NCBI GenBank assembly: GCA_950022295.1
Contig: OX465597.1
Span: forward strand, 64,281,016 to 64,345,015
Direction: 5' to 3'
Length of the DNA: 64,000 nt
From: Bromus sterilis
Lineage: Eukaryota; Streptophyta; Magnoliopsida; Poales; Poaceae
The translations under genes were made by a program, and so were the position numbers. Positions within the stretch are counted from its first letter, which is position 1, and each line of letters opens with the position of its first letter. Shown piece after piece: positions 37,201 to 50,830 of this stretch. Under the pieces are notes generated by a model. That model worked only from the letters and a program-made list of their open reading frames with translations, was not told where the DNA came from and did not search any database.

Positions 37201-40200
37201 GGAAGGCGCGAGGTTGTCGTCGAGCGCGTCGTGAAGGAAGTCGGCGGCGGCAATTACCCCATGCTGACGCGGACGAACTACACCGAATGGAGCCTCCTCA
37301 TGAAGGTGAAGCTGCAGGCTCGGGGCATTTGGGATGCTATCGAGCTCGGCGCTGATGACTTCCACGAAGATCGAATGGCGCTGGAGGCCATCTTGCAAGC
37401 GGTGCCACCAGAAATGATTGCTGGTTTGGCTGTCAAGCGGACAGCGAAGGAGGCGTGGGAGGCGATTCGAGCCATGCGCGTTGGTTCAGACCGCGTACGG
37501 AAGGGCAAGGTGCAGCAGCTGAAGGAATTTGAGATGATCTCGTTCCGCGACGGGGAGTCCGTTGATGATTTCGCGTTGCGCCTCACCAACCTCGTCACAA
37601 GCCTCGCCACGCTCGGAGCACCTATCGATGAAACTCAAGTCGTCGAGAAGTTCTTGCGAGTTGTCCCACCTAGGCTGTCGCAGATAGCCCTTGCAATCGA
37701 GACTCCTTGACACTACTGATATGTCGTTGGAGGAGGTTACTGGTCGGCTGAAGGCAGCACAAGACCGTCTTGAGTCACCGGAGCCGCTGCGTGAGCAGGG
37801 CAAGCTTCTACTCACCGAGGAGCAGTGGCAACAAAAGATGAAGGAGCGCCAAGGAGGCAGCTCCTCCAGGCCTGCGCGGGGCAAGGCACAACAACGACGT
37901 CGGCCACCGCGTAAGAAGAGTGGAGAAGGCGGCAACGATCGTGCAGCAGCTAGGGACTGCCAGCGCGATGACACATGCCGCAATTGTGGCCGCCGTGGGC
38001 ATTGGGCCAAGGACTGCTGGAAGCCCAAGAGAAATGGAAACAGGGCATACTTGGCCCAAGCAGAGGAAGATGATGAGGAGCCTGCTCTCCTCATGGCACA
38101 GGTCAGCGAAACTACTCCTGCCCTGGCCTTGACGGTGCAGCAAAGTGAAGCTCCTGGCCATGTCATGAAGGTGCAACAAAGCGACGCTCCAGCTGCAGCC
38201 ATGGTGGTGCAGCAAAGCGTCGCTCCAGCCCCAGCCATAGTGCTGAAGGACATGTCTACACCTCCAAAGCAAGCCCCACTTCACATCGACGAACCGAAGG
38301 CAAAAGCCTACCTCGGGACGAGCAGCGACGACGAGCGACTCGAGGGCTGGTACCTTGATACCGGCGCCACAAATCACATGACGGGCCGTGGTGATGCCTT
38401 TGCTGAAATTGACCGAACAGTCACCGGCACCATCAGATTCGGCGATGGCTCAGTTGTCGAAATCAAGGGCGTCGGCACCATCATCTTCGCTGGCAGAAAC
38501 GGAGAACACAAGGCTCTCAGCGGCGTCTACTACATTCCACACCTGAAGAACTCGATTATCAGCATTGGTCAGCTTGACGAGAGTGACGCAAGTGTGCTGA
38601 TCAGGAGAGGTGTGCTTCGCATATGGGACCAGCAAAGTCAACTCCTTGTTCGGGTTAGGCGCGGCCGGAATCGTCTCTACGTCATCTATCTTGAGGTTGC
38701 CCGACCAATATGTCTCTCTGCACATCGTGATGATGTTGCTTGGCGCTGGCATGAACGATTTGGGCATCTCAATTTTGATGCTTTGGAGAAAATGGGGCGC
38801 CTCGGCATGGCATGTGGGCTGCCACGGTTGGAGCATGTGGAGCAGTTTTGCGACACGTGCGTCATCACCAAGCATCGTCGCAGCGCATTCCCTCGGCAAG
38901 CAAGGTACCGCGCACTAGAGCTACTTGAGCTCGTCCACGGGGACCTCTGCGGTCCTATCTCGCCGGCAACACCCGGAGGCCGGCGCTATTTTTTGTTGTT
39001 GGTGGATGACGCCACCCGTTACATGTGGGTGATGCTCCTGGCAGCCAAGAACAACGCACCGGAAGCCATCAAAAGAGTCCAGGCAGCAGCAGAAGCTCAA
39101 AGCGGACGCAAACTGCGTGTGTTCCGTACCGATAACGGCGGCGAGTTCACCTCGACAGAGTTTGCCGCCTACTGTGCTGATGAAGGAATCCAGCGCCACT
39201 TCTCCGCTCCGTACGCCCCGCAGCAGAATGGTGTCATCGAGCGGCGGAATCAGACGGTGGTGGCAATGGCGCGTGCTTTGTTGAAACAGAGGAGTATGCC
39301 AGCAGAATTTTGGGGGGAGGCGGTGAGCACTGCTGTTTTCTTGCTGAACCGAGCTCCCACCAAATCTCTCACCGGAAAGACGCCTTATGAGGCATGGCAT
39401 GGACGTAAGCCGGCTGTCCACTACCTTCGCACCTTTGGGTGTTTGGCGTATGTCAAGGAACAGGGGAACCTACGGAAGCTTGATGACCGCAGCTCTCCCG
39501 CTGTCTTCATTGGCTACGAGGAAGGAGTAAAGGCTTACAGGCTGCTGGACCCAACAACAAGGCGTGTCCGCATCGCTCGTGATGTTATCTTTGATGAAGA
39601 ACATGGCTGGGATTGGGCAGCAGAAGGCAGCAAATACTCTGGCAGCCATTTTGACATAGAGTACATCATCAGGAAGCCCAGCCAGGTGCCCAGTTCAGGA
39701 GAAGACGAACCTGCATCATCGAGACATGCAGATCAAGGCACCTCAACCAGCGCACCGCCATCACCTCCATTTGCTCCAGCAAGTGCTGCAGCGCCAGCAA
39801 CTCCAGAATTTGTCACGCCACCAGAAGATGATGATGATCGACTTGATGCTGCACATGGCGACACACCAGTTCGCTATCGCATGGTCGAGAATCTGATTGG
39901 AGGAGAAGAACCAGTGCCCGGGCTCGCACCGCGCAACCTCGACTCCGAGCTTCACTTGACCAGCACGGGGGAGCCGTGCTCATTTCAAGAAGCCGAGCGT
40001 GACAAGGCTTGGCAGGCAGCCATGCGCGAGGAAATCGAGGCGGTAGAGCGAAACAGGACATGGGAGCTCGTGGATCTGCCACACGGGCATCGACCAATAG
40101 GCCTCAAATGGGTCTATAAGTTGAAGAGAAATGAAGCTGGCAAAGTAATCAAACATAAAGCGAGGTTGGTCGCCCGCGGCTTTGTCCAACAAGCCGGCAT

Positions 40201-42546
40201 TGACTTTGATGAAGTCTTTGCTCCCGTGGCTCGCATGGATTCAATCCGGCTGCTGCTTGCTCTGGCTGCCCAGGAGGGGTGGCCTGTCCACCACATGGAC
40301 GTGAAATCAGCCTTTCTCAATGGGGAACTAAAGGAGGAAGTCTATGTGAAGCAGCCACCCGGTTTTGTCGTCCAAGGAGAAGAAGGAAAGGTTCTGCGGC
40401 TACGCAAGGCCCTCTATGGCCTGCGACAAGCACCACGGGCATGGAACGCGAAGCTTGATTGCACACTCAAAGAAATGGGCTTCAAACAGAGCGAGCACGA
40501 GCATGCATTCTACCGACGCACCAACGGTGATACAACATTGCTCGTTGGAGTATATGTGGATGATCTGATCATCACAGGTTCATCCAAGGGAGCAATAGAG
40601 AGTTTCAAGGACGAGATGAAGACGAAATTCCAGATGAGTGACCTTGGATTGTTGTCATTCTATCTCGGAATTGAAGTCCAGCAGCACGGTGATGGCATCA
40701 GCCTATGTCAGGCACACTATGCCTCACGCATCCTTCAGCTGGGAGGAATGGAAGGTTGCAATTCTGCACACACTCCAATGGAGGAGCGGCTCAAGCTGAG
40801 CCGTGAGAGTACAGAAGAAAAGGTGGACCCTACGGAGTACCGACGGATAGTTGGCAGCCTTCGCTACCTCGTCCACACCAGGCCAGACCTGGCCTTCGCT
40901 GTTGGGTTTGTCAGTCGATTCATGGAACGACCCACGAAGGAGCACATGATGGCTGTGAAGAGAATTCTTCGCTACGTTGCTGGCACGACCCACTATGGTC
41001 TTCACTACAGGCGAAAGACAAAGGAGGCAGGACTGATTGGCTATAGCGATAGTGACCTCGCTGGAGACATTGACACCAGGAAGAGCACGAGTGGCTCACT
41101 ATTCTTCCTCGGCAACTGCTTGGTAAGTTGGCAATCTCTCAAGCAAAGAGTCGTTGCTATGTCTTCCTGCGAGGCAGAGTATGTGGCAGCCACAACCGCA
41201 GCAACCCAAGGAATTTGGCTGGCTCGACTGCTTGGGGAACTTCAAGGAAGAAAAGCTGAGACAGTTGAGCTAAAGGTGAATAGCAAGTCTGCCATAGCAT
41301 TAGCCAAAAAATCCAGTCTTCCACGAACGCAGCAAACATATCGATCTTCGGTACCACTTCATCAGAGGATGCGTGGAAGATGGAAGCATCAGCATCAACT
41401 TCATCCAAACATTAGATCAGCTCGCTGACATTTTGACAAAATCGTTGGGGCGAGTGAAGTTTCAGGATCTGCGTTCGCGAATTGGGATGATCCAGATCAA
41501 GCCAAGCTTGAAGAGCAAGGATTAGGGGGAGAATTGTGAGAGTAATCCTTGCTTAGGAATTAAGTCAGTAGGTTCTAGAATGTACTAGTAGTACTGTAGG
41601 TAAAACTGGTAGAATGTACTAGTAGTACTATATGTAAATCTTAGGCTAGATAGCAGTAGCAAACTCTGGTTAGCTGTAGAAAACTCTAGAAAGCTGGCTG
41701 TAGAAATCTGTGAGGTCCAAACAGACCTTGTACTCCTATATATACCCCCTATGTAATACAAGTTGTAGCAGCTTGAGCAGCATACAGAAAACACCTTCCC
41801 ACATAGCCTAGTCTAACAGATACAACTCAAGAATAATACATTACTGTTACTTAATTTGCCTATCAGGGTGTGTGCCAAGTGAACTACCATTAAAGCAGAC
41901 CAGTAAGAACATACATATTGAACATTTATATTCAATCTAGAATGGTAGAGATCACTAGGTGGAATTGCGAGTGCAGAGCAGAATGATTTTGGGGTGTTCT
42001 GGCAAATATTGGCAATTTTTAGTGGTTGATCTAAGCCGTCTATAATGGGCCATCTATGATCACTACGTCTCAGTTTACCGTTTTAGGAATAGTTATTGCT
42101 TGAAATGTTTGTTTATCCATCATTCATCTGATTTGAGCCTGTAACTATATCATGTTTATATTGTGACTACTGAGTTCATTAATGTCATGGACATTTACAT
42201 TACTTGGACTTTTGCCTCCAATTCTCTCTGACAGGTCATGAGCAGACATTCATGGAAAGATTCAGCCACACAGCCAAAAGTGAAGTATTTCACTCAGGTG
42301 AAAGCGCGGCCACCAACATTTGTCGCCTTTATGACTGGGAAGACTCAGCTATCTGATACAGATATCAGGTTCTTGACAAGATCTCTCAAGGAAGATTTCA
42401 ACATCGGGGGAATACCAATCCGGATCCTACAGCGTTCCATTCCAAGAAAAGCGTCTGTCAAGAGCAATATCAAGAAAAGAGGATCTAGTATAGTGAGGAT
42501 GAAAACAGACAAAAGAACAGAAGTGTCCGATCCCAATCTGTCATAA
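25283..42546 (+). CDS. Organelle-type GTPase Der/EngA (double Era-like GTPase), nine exons
   Basis: Exons by GT-AG borders and continuous frame: 25283-25403, 25476-25695, 26274-26498, 26593-26849, 27633-27856, 28003-28128, 29057-29236, 30948-31085, 42235-42546 (600 codons plus stop). Two tandem GTPase domains are followed by a KH-like domain, the Der/EngA architecture. Domain 1 has GRPNVGKSALFN (from about residue 102), DSAG and NKSE (about 217). Domain 2 has GRPNVGKSTLLN (about 304), DTAG and NKMD (about 422). The C-terminal KH part fills exons 8-9. Bacterial Der is about 490 residues. The extra ~100 N-terminal residues are rich in Ala, Arg and Pro and poor in acidic residues, as in an organelle transit peptide; mitochondrion or plastid cannot be decided. 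By family knowledge it assists assembly of the large ribosomal subunit. All exons are open and no key motif is lost, so the gene looks functional despite its TE load. Confidence 0.93.
25404..25475 (+). other. Intron 1 of the Der-like gene, very short, two in-frame acceptors
   Basis: The donor is GTAAGATTCC. Acceptors at 25475 (GATGCAG) and 25487 (GCTTCAG) both restore the same frame, giving 72 or 84 bp introns and proteins differing by four residues. Without splicing, TAG at 25424-25426 would end translation after 47 codons, so an intron here is required by the frame. Confidence 0.75.
26854..27204. mobile_element. Tourist-like MITE at the intron 4 donor site
   Basis: 351 bp with inverted ends GGGCCTGTTTGGGACTACTC (perfect over 20 bases, continuing with few mismatches) and TAA duplications at 26851-26853 and 27205-27207. 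The left TAA overlaps the intron 4 donor (GT at 26850-26851), so the MITE supplies donor positions +5 onwards. Confidence 0.88.
29628..30346. mobile_element. Tourist-like MITE in intron 7
   Basis: 719 bp with inverted ends GGTCATCTCCAACAGC (left) and the complement of GGGCATCTCCAAAGTG (right), the ends sharing CCCTCAAA further in. TAA duplications lie at 29625-29627 and 30347-30349. A piece resembling a Stowaway end (CTTCCTCCGTTCCAAAATAA, about 29825) lies inside. Confidence 0.8.
31150..32375 (-). pseudogene. Gypsy gag region (two overlapping frames) in Der intron 8
   Basis: Minus frames 32375-32133 (starting MTNGDNLPNP) and 32136-31123 overlap at their ends, implying a single frame break. 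The second carries KWCPPGLTKTMKRRLQRMRN and RPMTPAKQIWRPK, words I associate with gag-like proteins of grass Gypsy elements. It lies just inside an LTR (32429-33281) and primer site, in the gag position. It has no pol downstream, and the element is truncated near 31109, where a TGTTGACACC word marks the junction with native intron. Confidence 0.7.
32400..32428 (-). other. Primer site region next to the 32429-33281 LTR
   Basis: The minus strand reads TTTTTGGCGACTCCGCTCGG. TGGCGACTCC-type primer sites are known from Tat/Ogre/RIRE2-like Gypsy elements. Confidence 0.65.
32429..33281 (-). repeat. Gypsy LTR, 853 bp, minus orientation
   Basis: Minus-strand ends are TGTTGACACCGG and GTGTCAACA. It is followed on the minus strand by the primer site and gag. 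No partner LTR is found within intron 8, so the element is truncated. Confidence 0.72.
33573..34418 (+). pseudogene. Gypsy gag fragment, left arm of a long inverted repeat
   Basis: The plus-strand frames 33306-33983 and 33980-34327 carry EEINDLFTGLKEL, ISKRPEEASRFNEPNFCQYH and further gag words. These are near-identical to those on the minus strand at 35383-34916. A frame break near 33950 separates the two halves. 33300-33572, upstream of the arm, continues the frame but has no counterpart in the right arm. Confidence 0.8.
33573..35446. repeat. Long inverted repeat (arms 33573-34418 and 34600-35446, spacer about 181 bp)
   Basis: Outer arm ends are GATATTGAAAA at 33573 and its complement ending at 35446. 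Inner ends are CAATCTTCT ending at 34418 and AGAAGATTG from 34600. Arms of about 846 bp each align throughout with scattered substitutions and small indels. The arms are two copies of the same gag fragment in opposite orientation. Confidence 0.88.
34600..36116 (-). pseudogene. Gypsy gag pseudogene (right arm and upstream part)
   Basis: Read on the minus strand from 36116: a Ser/Gln-rich leader, NLEAIQKTIAEGVK, the gag core WYSKLPPSSIKTWQQMQEAF and FYSTRTVGITALTKTEQ, then the FCQYHRILGHTLKDC region. It is broken by several frame changes (between 35742 and 35821, and around 35400). It has no recognisable protease or polymerase. Confidence 0.78.
36441..36767. repeat. Minisatellite of about 51-70 bp units in Der intron 8
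   Basis: CTTCCATGTTGATACAACTC or close variants start near 36441, 36492, 36556, 36626, 36691 and 36753. The last unit is split by the Copia insertion and resumes at 41819 with GATACAACTCAAGAATAATA. Confidence 0.85.
36768..37051 (+). repeat. 5' LTR of the Copia element, 284 bp
   Basis: TGTGAGAG...TCTAACA. TATA box TATATATA at 36970-36977, so transcription likely starts near 37000. Its sequence also ends the element at 41535-41818. Confidence 0.95.
37054..37065 (+). other. Primer binding site, initiator tRNA-Met type
   Basis: TGGTACCAGAGC two bases after the 5' LTR, close to the Copia consensus TGGTATCAGAGC. Confidence 0.88.
37099..41525 (+). pseudogene. Copia gag-pol, near-intact with two frame breaks
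   Basis: The Gag frame runs 37099-37710, then the main frame 37691-41428 (1,245 residues). In the main frame: zinc knuckle CRNCGRRGHWAKDC (residues 96-109), protease DTGA (223), HHCC-type pre-integrase region (about 350-400), integrase D418, D481 and E517 (exact D-x35-E spacing for the last pair), reverse transcriptase YVDD (955-958), RNase H from about 1118 (SDSDLAGD). The first break lies in the overlap 37691-37710. The second is a one-base change in an A6 run at 41306-41311, after which the RNase H tail continues in another frame to a stop at 41523-41525. Proteins would copy and integrate the element; as read they would not be made as one polyprotein. Few other lesions are seen, fitting a recent insertion. 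Confidence 0.93.
41535..41818 (+). repeat. 3' LTR of the Copia element, 284 bp
   Basis: Apparently identical to 36768-37051. Preceded by the polypurine tract and followed by the GATAC duplication. Confidence 0.95.
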
Positions 42547-43222
42547 TTTTACAATGTCACCAGAGCACCCCCTATTCTCATAAAGGGCCTTATGCTTGTC
42601 TACCATTCAGAAGGGAAGTCATTAGTCATGATATTGCTTTTGACATACATGTTGCAGTGGAGTTAAAGGCGCAGAGCAAATCCCTGCCAAACACAGACTA
42701 GCAGAGGAAACAGAAAACTGCCGCCTTCAAGGGCAGCATGTGGACAGAAGGAAGAGCTGAACTGAAGTGATCAGTATTTCAATGTGAAGATGATCGCATG
42801 AAGCAAGCTCACCGTTCTAAATTCGAAAGGGGGCATTTTGTCTGAGCATTGGAAAGAACTGAGCTCCAAAAAGTTATGGTTGAAGGCAAAAACAACTTAT
42901 CGTCCCATGTCCTTGTAAGATAAAAATACACTGTATTTCCCTTCTCGTATTGTCCTACGTACATTGCAGATGTATATATTTGAATCCTCTGACAAGTATG
43001 AAGTGTTATCGATCACAGCCAAACCACAAGTTTAGATGGTTTACAGAATTGTGAATGCACCCTTGGCGCAGAAGTCCCCAGTTGCAACAATGTTTGTTTT
43101 GCGAGCGAGACGTACAAGTTCTGACGTTTGTTTTGAAATTAACTTATGTACTACTAATCAGACTATTATCAGTTGCAGAATTCAGGTGTTTTGAGTGGCG
43201 CCTACTTTGTGTGGTTTTATTT
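42547..43222 (+). other. Probable 3' untranslated region of the Der-like gene
   Basis: Follows the TAA at 42544-42546. Low-complexity TE sequence is absent until about 43223. No certain polyadenylation signal can be assigned, so the end is approximate. Confidence 0.45.
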
Positions 43223-46276
<3,054 letters not shown>

Positions 46277-47014
46277 ATTATTGTGACACCCTGCCTGAAT
46301 ACCACTGTACACAGACGAGTGTCGCCCACACACCAGACCAGGAATCACTCTGGTGTGCGCGCTTACAACACGTACCAAGAACATAGGCACAACTGTAAAA
46401 GGATTCATAAACCAAAGTGGCTTGAATCAATATATTACCACCATAGATGGTTCATTACAGAGATGGGGGCAGCGGAATAATAACTGTCTACGGCAGCACG
46501 GACTTGGAGCGGCTCCAATCCACAGGGACCTGACTGGGTTACTCTTCCTAGCTCGCAAAACGCTCGACTCCTCCTAGGGAAAGCGGATCCTTAGATAAAC
46601 CTGAAAATCTGGCTACGCGAATAGCCAGGGATGAAAGCCATGTGAGTGCGTTTGAATGTACTCGCAAACAAGCAAACCAAGTAACATATACAACAAGCAA
46701 AGCAATCCATGGAATTCAAGCATGCCTTAAGTTATTAGAGTGATATTAGTTTTCATAGCAAAGAAGATTAATCAATATTAATAATCATGGCATAAGCAAT
46801 ATTAACACGATGAATCTGAACAATATTAACGTGATGAATCTAGCATGCTATTAAGAGCAAAACTAGAGTAATAACAATCAACACATGGAATGATCAATAT
46901 CATCATAATGAAATGAGCATTCTACCATGATTAAGACTAGTGCAAACAACACATGGAACACTCATGACCATCACATGACCATGCAGCTTACCTCGGAGTC
47001 ATTACCGACTCCAC

Positions 47015-47160
47015 CTTCAAGTGACGGGTCATCGCATGACCAATCAACGGATTAGGTGTCCTTATGTTACCACCCAATCATTCCGGTCATCGCATGACCA
47101 TTCAACGGGTTAGGTGTCCTTCGTTACCACCCAACCATTTCGACCATCGCATGACCATCA
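47015..47160. repeat. Tandem repeat inside the large solo LTR
   Basis: Units with CATCGCATGACCA...GGTTAGGTGTCCTT...GTTACCACCCAA repeat about every 60-65 bp from 47015, with a further diverged copy at about 47440-47485. Confidence 0.7.
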
Positions 47161-48524
47161 ACTCAGCACCATTATTATACCGGTTTGTGTTGACCATAGT
47201 GTGACCTAGTACGAACTGTGTCCCATGACCGAGGACGCGGCTATTCGAATAGATTTTGACTCTGCAGAGTTTGTGCACGTTACCCACACTATGGAGTTCT
47301 TCCTCCACTCAACACTCCGAAACTTGTCCCACGGGATCCTTGGAACTCGTTCTGTAAGTATGAGCTAGGACTTCCCCAACGAAACTTGCCTACCACGTAA
47401 ACTCCCTACGGTATCACCGACACACTGTCTTGGTTATCCCTGTGGTTAGGTGTCCTCCGTTACCACCCAACCAATCTGGCCATCGCATGGCCCTGACCAA
47501 CACGTGGTCTACTAACTTTTTCCCCTCTGGGACCCTCGGGTAAATAACTCTGGATTTCGAGATTATCACCACCTACCGGGCCAGGGTAGCGTGAGTGCAT
47601 AATCCCCCCTCTTTGGTGATACCCGTAGAAGGCACTACGATAGCCCAAGCTAAGGCCCGCCCATACAGGCAAATGTGGCTGCACGAATAAAGCCCGGTTC
47701 GGTGGCACTTGGTCAACTGTTATATTATGTTCACCAAGTTTTAGCATTAGTTCTTGCAGCATAAATTGAACAAGGCAACATGGCATGAACATAACACTAC
47801 CACCAAACACGTGCAACCACTAGCATGGCATGGTATAAATCTAGTAAGCATGGACATTAAAGCATGAATAAGGTCAACACATGTAAAACTATCGGCATAA
47901 GCATGATATAATTAACATGAACAACATGGGCATGATACTAACCATTAAACATGGCATGATCATTGTCATATCGAGTAGACAAGTATAAACAACACAAGCA
48001 TGATACTTACGAGTGAACATAGCATGATCGACATAAACAGATCACGTAAGCATGGCATAAGCATGTCAAGTCAAGTTAACAGCTCAGGGTTTAGTTCATC
48101 GTTAAAGCAACATGACGAGATCACATTTTAAACACACAAGAAAAACACGGCACAATGCTTAGAGCATATATCATATGGCTTGCTTGCCTGGGGGGGTGTC
48201 GATGAATCCACCGGACAGACGTGCGATCACCTTCCGAAAAGATCCGACAGGACCGACGATTCTCTAACGAAGCCTAACGACATCCGGGGGCAAAAGGGTA
48301 AATATCACAATGCAAACACATCATGAAATTTGCACCAACGGAACGGGCTCGAAAAACTGAGAACATGGGCGCTTGAATCACCTCGATCGGAGTTACGGTC
48401 GCGGAGATATGGCCGTTCGTTCGATAAGCAGAAAAATGAGCCTATCGGATGAACGTCCACGATTTAGGCCTTTCGGATCTGGAGAGAGAAAACGTCTCAG
48501 CCGGAATACGCTTTCCTAAAAGGA

Positions 48525-48541
48525 GGGGGGGGGGGGGGGGG
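48525..48541. repeat. G17 homopolymer
   Basis: Seventeen consecutive G residues in the GC-rich leader of the solo LTR. The exact length may be unreliable in any assembly. Confidence 0.8.
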
Positions 48542-50449
48542 CAACATGGGCTCGCCAGGGAGGCTGGCCGGGGCGCAGCCGCCGGTGGCCACGGGGATAC
48601 GGTGGCCGGGGCGAGACAGAGCGGCGGGCTCGGGAGGAGCCGGCGAGGTATTCGGCCGAGGCGAGGAGGGCGGCGTCGCGACAAGCTGCGGAGGGGCCCG
48701 GGGCCGCGGCTAGGAGGCGTCGGGGGGGCACGGAGCTGAGACCGTGGCCATGGCGAGGCGGGTCGTGGCCGGCTGGCAGCGGCTCCTCGAGCGCGGCGGA
48801 GGGGAGCTACTCCGAGGAGGCCCAGGGGTGCGGTTTGGAGCGAGGTGGGACTAGGCGGCGACGGCGGCCTGGTGGAGGGCCACGGTGGCGGAAGCTTCAG
48901 CCATGGCGGGGCGTGGCCTGGGCTGGAGGCGGCTCGACCATGGGGGGTGAGGTGGCTAGGAGCTCGGGGGGAGGCCGGGTGCTGCTCCTTGCTGGGTGGG
49001 CTCGGGCTGCGGCTCCTCTTATAGCCAGGGGCGAGAGCTCGAAAGATCCAGAGCCGGACACGCGGCGGTCACCCCGGGGAGCATCGGCGTCGGCACAAGT
49101 GTCCACGGGCTACAAAACGAAGCGAGAGTGCACGCGGCGAGCGTGCTCTGAGAAGGGAGCACTCTAGACATGCTCAAACGTCAGGAGGACGACAATATAT
49201 ATGGATAAGCCTCCAGTACAAAAACTTTGCAGAGCACGTCCTTTGCATGGTCACCAAGGCAACCACGTGTCCAGAGCGTGCAAGTGACCAGGGACCATGT
49301 CCACTGTTTGAGGTGACCTCTCAGAAGAAAGATGCACATGCTTGGCAGAGCAAACATGGCATGAGGCCCCTGAAAGTGACATGACCTTGGTCCATGCAGC
49401 AGGTGTTTGTGCTTAACTGGGGGAGGCACACCTGGTGAAATGGGATGAAACTAGAGTCATAGCAATCTTATCCATAGGTGATTACCTCTGCCAAGTTTTA
49501 GCTCAAATGGACCACTGTACATACCACTTCCTTTACAAATGCACCAACTAGGCAGAAGGTGTTTGTGCTGTGGTGTGGCTAGCACACTGGTCCCCTTGGC
49601 TTGAAATTTGGCAGAGCTTCATCATACCCTAGGATAAGTATGTACACAAAATTCAGCTCAAATGGACAAGGATAGCTTGCACTTCCTTCACAAAGTTGCC
49701 TGCTGGATAGAAACTTTGGGAATTTATTGTGCATTACTGGCTTGGCCATTAGGGCTCAAATTTGGTAGAACACCATGACATGGGCAGGGGAAATGGCACA
49801 AATAGTTTGGGAGGCAATGGGCAAACATAAATAACACTTCCTTTGGAAAGTGCTATTCTGCCCTGAATTTGGAAATGGAAGCTATGCTCATAATTTGAAC
49901 TATGGAACTCCATGTTTTGATAGAAATGGCCATGGGTTGGATACTAGGAGCTCCACAATTCATTTGAGCACAAACGGGGCAACCAAAATGGTAGCTCCTT
50001 TGCAAATGGGCTAAAAGGGGATTATTGGCTTCATAAAGAAAATCACAATTTCCTTTATTCAATCATAGCCAATATCTTTGGGATAGGTCAAGAGGATAAC
50101 CAAGATCATCTCCACAAGTTTACACAACCTTTAGAGATGTCCAGGTATTCTTCGGGATTTAATTCCATCGATCGGCACAAATGGAATTAAGCCGATATGA
50201 AGAACATTGCACCTGACGTGGCAATATCCTTGCATATCCGGGATCGAGGGTCTGAGGAGGGATCTTGCCTTGCAAAGGGGCAGAGAAAATGGTTGCAAGA
50301 TCAAGGGTTGTCTGGATTCTTCTAGTCATAAACCAGACTCCAGGGGAAAAAGATCGGGAGAAAAAGCTAGGAAGGAATAAGAACACAAAAATCGATAACC
50401 CGATTTTTGGGGTGTTACAATTATTTAGACATCTATATTAAGAAGCCAG

Positions 50450-50539
50450 TTAGAAAATATCAGGAATGTAGCCACGCTTTGCTGCACGAGCTGCAACAAA
50501 GTGCCTCGGACCGCCCGGACCAGATCCCTTTGGCCACTC
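50450..50539 (-). pseudogene. Exon-like fragment, possible 3' terminal exon of a captured gene
   Basis: On the minus strand an acceptor-like TTCCCATTGCAG precedes a 29-codon frame ending at a TAA (50452-50450). The frame includes GPGGPRHFVAARAAKRGY. I do not recognise the parent gene. It lies downstream, in the same orientation, of the helicase-like fragment at 50831-50964, so the two may belong to one chimeric transcript. Confidence 0.4.
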
Positions 50540-50830
50540 CTGCAATGGGAAATGAACAGTGCACTAGAGCAACTCAGGAGCAGACATTGTGAATGTGCAT
50601 GCACAATTGCGACATCATATATAACTAATACCTCAATGGATTGGCAAGCACACCATGTTCAATAGCCACATAATAGCTAGGTCTCTTGATTTGACATAAA
50701 CCAGAAGGTCATACACAACACTGCAAAAATCCAGAAACAAAAAAGATCATGTGCTAATTACATGTTAGATAGTCCAAAAGTTGGAAGCAAGAATTATCTA
50801 CATTTGACACAATAAAATATGCGTCGTTAC

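Larger units (their letters stand above)
36768..41818 (+). mobile_element. Young Ty1/Copia retrotransposon in Der intron 8 (5,051 bp)
   Basis: 5' LTR 36768-37051 and 3' LTR 41535-41818 (284 bp each, no difference seen by eye), GATAC duplications at 36763-36767 and 41819-41823, primer site 37054-37065, polypurine tract AGGGGGAGA before 41535, and one gag-pol region with Copia order (gag, zinc knuckle, protease, integrase, reverse transcriptase, RNase H). It is in the same orientation as the host gene. Two frame breaks (about 37700 and at 41306-41311) probably make it non-autonomous, unless they are sequencing errors. Confidence 0.96.
46282..50419 (-). mobile_element. Solo LTR of a large-LTR (LARD/Sukkula-like) retrotransposon, 4,138 bp
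   Basis: Plus-strand ends TGTGACACCC and GGGGTGTTACA with perfect ATTAT duplications (46277-46281, 50420-50424). One base longer than 17232-21368 and sharing its terminal sequences. The two also share local words such as a GGACxCGGCT block followed by a CTGCAG (about 47233 and 17968), pointing to related families in the same minus orientation. A TATA-like CTATAAGAG (minus, 49016-49024) precedes a GC-rich leader (48440-49010). No primer site, pol or second LTR is present. Confidence 0.82.

Noticed and set aside
37808..38377. Antisense frames of 189-255 residues opposite Copia gag-pol
   Set aside because: Mirror frames of a GC-rich, codon-biased coding strand. The sense frame carries the zinc knuckle and protease motifs.
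48442..49167. GC-rich frames suggesting a small gene in 48.4-49.2 kb
   Set aside because: Same explanation: the leader region of the second large solo LTR, with a TATA-like box at 49016-49024 on the minus strand.
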